A stretch of DNA of 24,473 nt from a virus. Location of the stretch: the IMG/VR virus record IMGVR_UViG_3300030117_002533, positions 1 to 24,473 of that record. The stretch is one strand, 5' to 3'. A program made the translations under genes and the position numbers. Each line of letters begins with the position of its first letter. Within the stretch, counting starts at the first letter, position 1. Below, one piece after another: positions 22,633-24,473 of the stretch. The notes under the pieces were generated by a model. It did not search any database. It had not been told where the DNA came from and saw only the letters and a list, made by a program, of their open reading frames with translations.

Positions 22633-23492
22633 TGGATGAATTTTTAAGAGAAGCTAGAGCTTTATTACCATGGTTACCAGAATCTTTAATTCAGATATAT
22701 GTAAACGCATTTTCTCAAACTCAAAGTAATGATATAGCTATAGCAGAAGTAAGAAAAAGTCCAGAGTATGCACAAGTATTTCCTAAAAATACAAGAGAAG
22801 ATGGAACTGTAAGGCTTAGCGAACAAGATTATGCAGCAGTAAAAGAAAGTTATGGTTTAACTGTAGAAGATTATGGTTTAAATCCTGAATACTTTCAAGA
22901 CACATTTGGTACTTTAATAGAAAAAGGAATTGCTCCTAATGAATTTAGAGCAAGAGTAGAAGCAGCAAGGTCAGGAATAACAGAAAATATTCCAGCAGTT
23001 AAAGAATATTACAGAACAAACTTTGGTATGAATCTAACTGACAATCAAATATTTGCATCAATTATAGACCCAACAGTAGGTGAAGCAATATTAGAGGGAA
23101 GAATAACACAAGCACAAATTGGTGGAGAGGCAGCATCTAGAGGTTTTGATTTAAGTCCAGATGAAGTTAAAGCATTAGAAAGAGCAGGACTAACACAAGG
23201 ACAAGCAAGACAATTATTTGCAGCAGCAGAAACAGAAGTTCCAAGATTAGCTGCATTAACAAGAAGATTTAGAGGAGCAGAAGAAGAAGTTGCAGAAGGA
23301 CAATTGACAGCATCAGGATTATCTGAAAGAGAAGGTTTTGATATTGAAGAATTTGTTGAAGCACAAGTCTTTGCATCTGCTGAAGAGAGAGAAGAAATTA
23401 GAAGATTAGAGTCAGAAGAAGCAAGTACTTTTTCACCTATAACTGGACCTGCTAGAAGAGGTCGTAGGGTACAAGGTTTAGTACAAGAATAA
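22632..23492 (+). CDS. Hypothetical helical virion-module protein (286 aa)
   Basis: Almost entirely helical, with Ala/Glu/Arg-rich segments and repeated short helix-loop units (such as PNEFRARVEAAR, GEAILEGRITQAQI and TQGQARQLFAAAE). The C-terminus is basic (RRGRRVQ). AGGAG lies nine bases upstream of the ATG. It is the last gene before the capsid promoter. No family named; an interaction or core protein is possible. Confidence 0.58.
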   Translation: MDEFLREARALLPWLPESLIQIYVNAFSQTQSNDIAIAEVRKSPEYAQVFPKNTREDGTVRLSEQDYAAVKESYGLTVEDYGLNPEYFQDTFGTLIEKGIAPNEFRARVEAARSGITENIPAVKEYYRTNFGMNLTDNQIFASIIDPTVGEAILEGRITQAQIGGEAASRGFDLSPDEVKALERAGLTQGQARQLFAAAETEVPRLAALTRRFRGAEEEVAEGQLTASGLSEREGFDIEEFVEAQVFASAEEREEIRRLESEEASTFSPITGPARRGRRVQGLVQE

Positions 23493-23494
23493 AC

Positions 23495-23521
23495 TTGACA
23501 TACTATATCTAGTGGTATAAT
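23495..23521 (+). promoter_or_regulatory. Strong promoter for the scaffold/capsid operon
   Basis: Perfect TTGACA (23495-23500) and perfect TATAAT (23516-23521) preceded by TGG (extended -10). The spacer is 15 bases, shorter than the usual 16-18, which the extended -10 may offset. It starts three bases after the 286-aa gene stop and precedes scaffold and capsid genes, giving them separate high expression. Confidence 0.72.
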
Positions 23522-23527
23522 GAAATT

Positions 23528-23734
23528 GTCGCATAGTGGTAGTCTGCGAATATAAATTGACTCTGCACCTCCAGCTTATAACTGGCGTGTAAGCTGCGTA
23601 TTACAATTCGCCTAGTATCTGAATAGCCCAGAAGTGGCTGACAATTCAAGTTATTCATTATTATTATTTGTCGCCTATCGCATTATATTCCCAAGGATAA
23701 TGCAGTTAGTAGAAACTTGGAGTAGGAGATAACA
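23528..23734 (+). ncRNA. Structured leader upstream of the scaffold gene
   Basis: No reading frame fits. Visible hairpins are TCGCA-N11-TGCGA near 23529-23549; a nine-pair stem CAGCTTATA/TGTAAGCTG (one G-T pair) with a seven-base loop near 23573-23597; and AGCC/GGCT near 23626-23640 flanked by GAAT and ATTC. GCGAAT near 23547 is also complementary to ATTCGC near 23607. It is more GC-rich than nearby genes. It ends at AGGAGATAACA, the scaffold ribosome binding site. Could be a translation regulator, a stabilising leader or a separate small RNA. Confidence 0.5.
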
Positions 23735-24193
23735 ATGGAAAACGAGATGAACGAAACAGTAGAAGAAGGACAAGATAATAATGCTATCAAGCAAATGCGA
23801 GAACGCATCAAAGAGCTTGAAGTTGTTGAGAAAGAGTATAAATCTGTACAGGTAGCAAACGCTATCAAAGATGCAGGTTTTGACCCTGTTTCTGGACAAG
23901 GTAAAGCATTAAAAGACTTGTACAAAGGTGAATTACAACCTGAAGCTATACAACAGTTTGCTCAGGAAAACTACGGCTGGGGCTCAGAAACCCCTACTGA
24001 AGTTGACCCACAAGCTGCACAAAAAGCAAGAGTAGTAAGTAGCCAGGAAAGTTTAGATACTGTAATTGAAGCATCAGTACCAGTAGAACCTGTAGGCATT
24101 GATGACCAAATTGCACAAGCTCAACAAGATGGTGATTGGCAAACAGCTTCAAATCTCAAAGCAGACAAACTAAGAGCATTAACCCAAAAATAG
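23735..24193 (+). CDS. Probable scaffolding protein (152 aa)
   Basis: Acidic, helical protein directly upstream of the major capsid gene, the standard scaffold position. The N-terminal half is a coiled-coil-like helix (QMRERIKELEVVEKEYK), followed by a short region with GKALKDLYKGELQPEAI. The C-terminus is helical and ends in Lys-rich residues (LKADKLRALTQK), fitting the basic capsid-binding tail of scaffolds. A scaffold organises capsid subunits during prohead assembly and then leaves or is degraded. Start has AGGAG six bases upstream. The call rests on position and composition, as scaffolds conserve little sequence. Confidence 0.7.
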   Translation: MENEMNETVEEGQDNNAIKQMRERIKELEVVEKEYKSVQVANAIKDAGFDPVSGQGKALKDLYKGELQPEAIQQFAQENYGWGSETPTEVDPQAAQKARVVSSQESLDTVIEASVPVEPVGIDDQIAQAQQDGDWQTASNLKADKLRALTQK

Positions 24194-24208
24194 TAAAGGA
24201 GATTTAAA

Positions 24209-24473
24209 ATGGGTGCAGTATCAGGATTGGGAGACTCTTATGACCTCCCCAATTATGTGGGTGAGTTATTTAATATAACTCCAAACGATACACCTTTCCT
24301 TTCTGCTATTGGTGGAATGACTGGAGGTAAATCAGTTACCTCTAAACAGTTCACCTGGCAAACAGTTGACAATGCAACAGCAGCTCAAACAGTAGTTGTT
24401 GAAGGTGCAGATGCAACTTTCGCAGAGAGAAGCAGAAGTGAAGTAACAAACGTTACTCAAATTATGCAATATG
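24209..24473 (+). CDS. Major capsid protein, SU10 type (N-terminal part; continues beyond the window)
   Basis: The first 88 codons are present. The N-terminus, with YDLPNYVGELFNITPNDTPF, then GGKSVTSKQFTWQ and a GADATFAERSRSEV block, fits the SU10-like (HK97-fold) major capsid family. In that family the N-terminus precedes conserved strands with a TPF(L) motif and an Asn-Val-Thr-Gln segment. AAGGAG lies eight bases before the ATG. It shares the promoter at 23495-23521 with the scaffold gene 15 bases upstream. The name is strong for family; the rest of the gene cannot be seen. Confidence 0.87.
   Translation, partial: MGAVSGLGDSYDLPNYVGELFNITPNDTPFLSAIGGMTGGKSVTSKQFTWQTVDNATAAQTVVVEGADATFAERSRSEVTNVTQIMQY

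Noticed and set aside
23528-23660. Possible tRNA (AGTGGTAG looks like a D-loop)
   Set aside because: No T-arm with TTCRA and no acceptor stem could be paired; better explained as a structured leader.
1-24473. CRISPR array, integrase or insertion sequence
   Set aside because: No regularly spaced repeats, no recombinase motifs and no terminal inverted repeats with a transposase were seen.

Overview
This window is a stretch of an AT-rich double-stranded DNA tailed-phage genome (or prophage). It carries a terminase large subunit, a portal-like protein, a virion lysozyme, a scaffold candidate and the first 88 codons of an SU10-type major capsid protein. The host is a bacterium using strong AGGAGG ribosome binding sites and TTGACA/TATAAT promoters. 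Low GC, heavy AGA/ATA/AAA codon use and the style of the small genes resemble uncultured aquatic phages. No gene names the host, so this is inference. No integrase, tRNA or CRISPR array was seen.

Layout. (1) 3-482, + strand: the 3' part of a calcineurin-like metallophosphoesterase, ending in a probably bidirectional terminator. (2) About 536-6978, - strand: a densely packed early-type operon of some 25 mostly tiny genes. Ten of these are under 60 codons and were read directly from the sequence. Recognisable members are a Rad52-like single-strand annealing protein, a PD-(D/E)XK nuclease, a sigma-70-region-4-like HTH protein, a zinc ribbon and a small membrane protein. Many junctions use one module, GAGGAGGAATAATG, in which the Glu codons ending one gene are the Shine-Dalgarno of the next. 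The operon is split by a terminator and promoter set back to back (5050-5123), and its last gene has its own promoter/operator (867-895). (3) 6979-7832: about 850 bases with no convincing gene. It holds an operator-like array over a leftward promoter, a rightward promoter, and a relatively GC-rich segment with several long-range complementary stretches (candidate structured RNA or origin). (4) 7833-8039, - strand: a zinc-finger gene that may be leaderless. (5) 8074-24473, + strand: the packaging and structural module. It runs Lys-rich peptide, His-rich small protein, six-codon mini-ORF, TerL with an N-terminal zinc/HTH extension, portal, two small ORFs, a 1690-aa protein, a 327-aa protein, a lysozyme-like transglycosylase, and 612-, 521- and 286-aa proteins. 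Then come a near-consensus promoter with a structured leader (23493-23734), the scaffold candidate and the capsid gene.

How it fits together. The leftward genes look like early takeover, recombination and regulation functions, transcribed away from the central control region. The rightward genes build and fill the head. About 11 kb of large unrecognised ORFs plus a lysozyme lie between portal and scaffold, where most phages have little. This makes a head-stored, ejected protein set the most interesting functional guess. The capsid/scaffold pair has its own strong promoter, as expected for the most abundant virion proteins.
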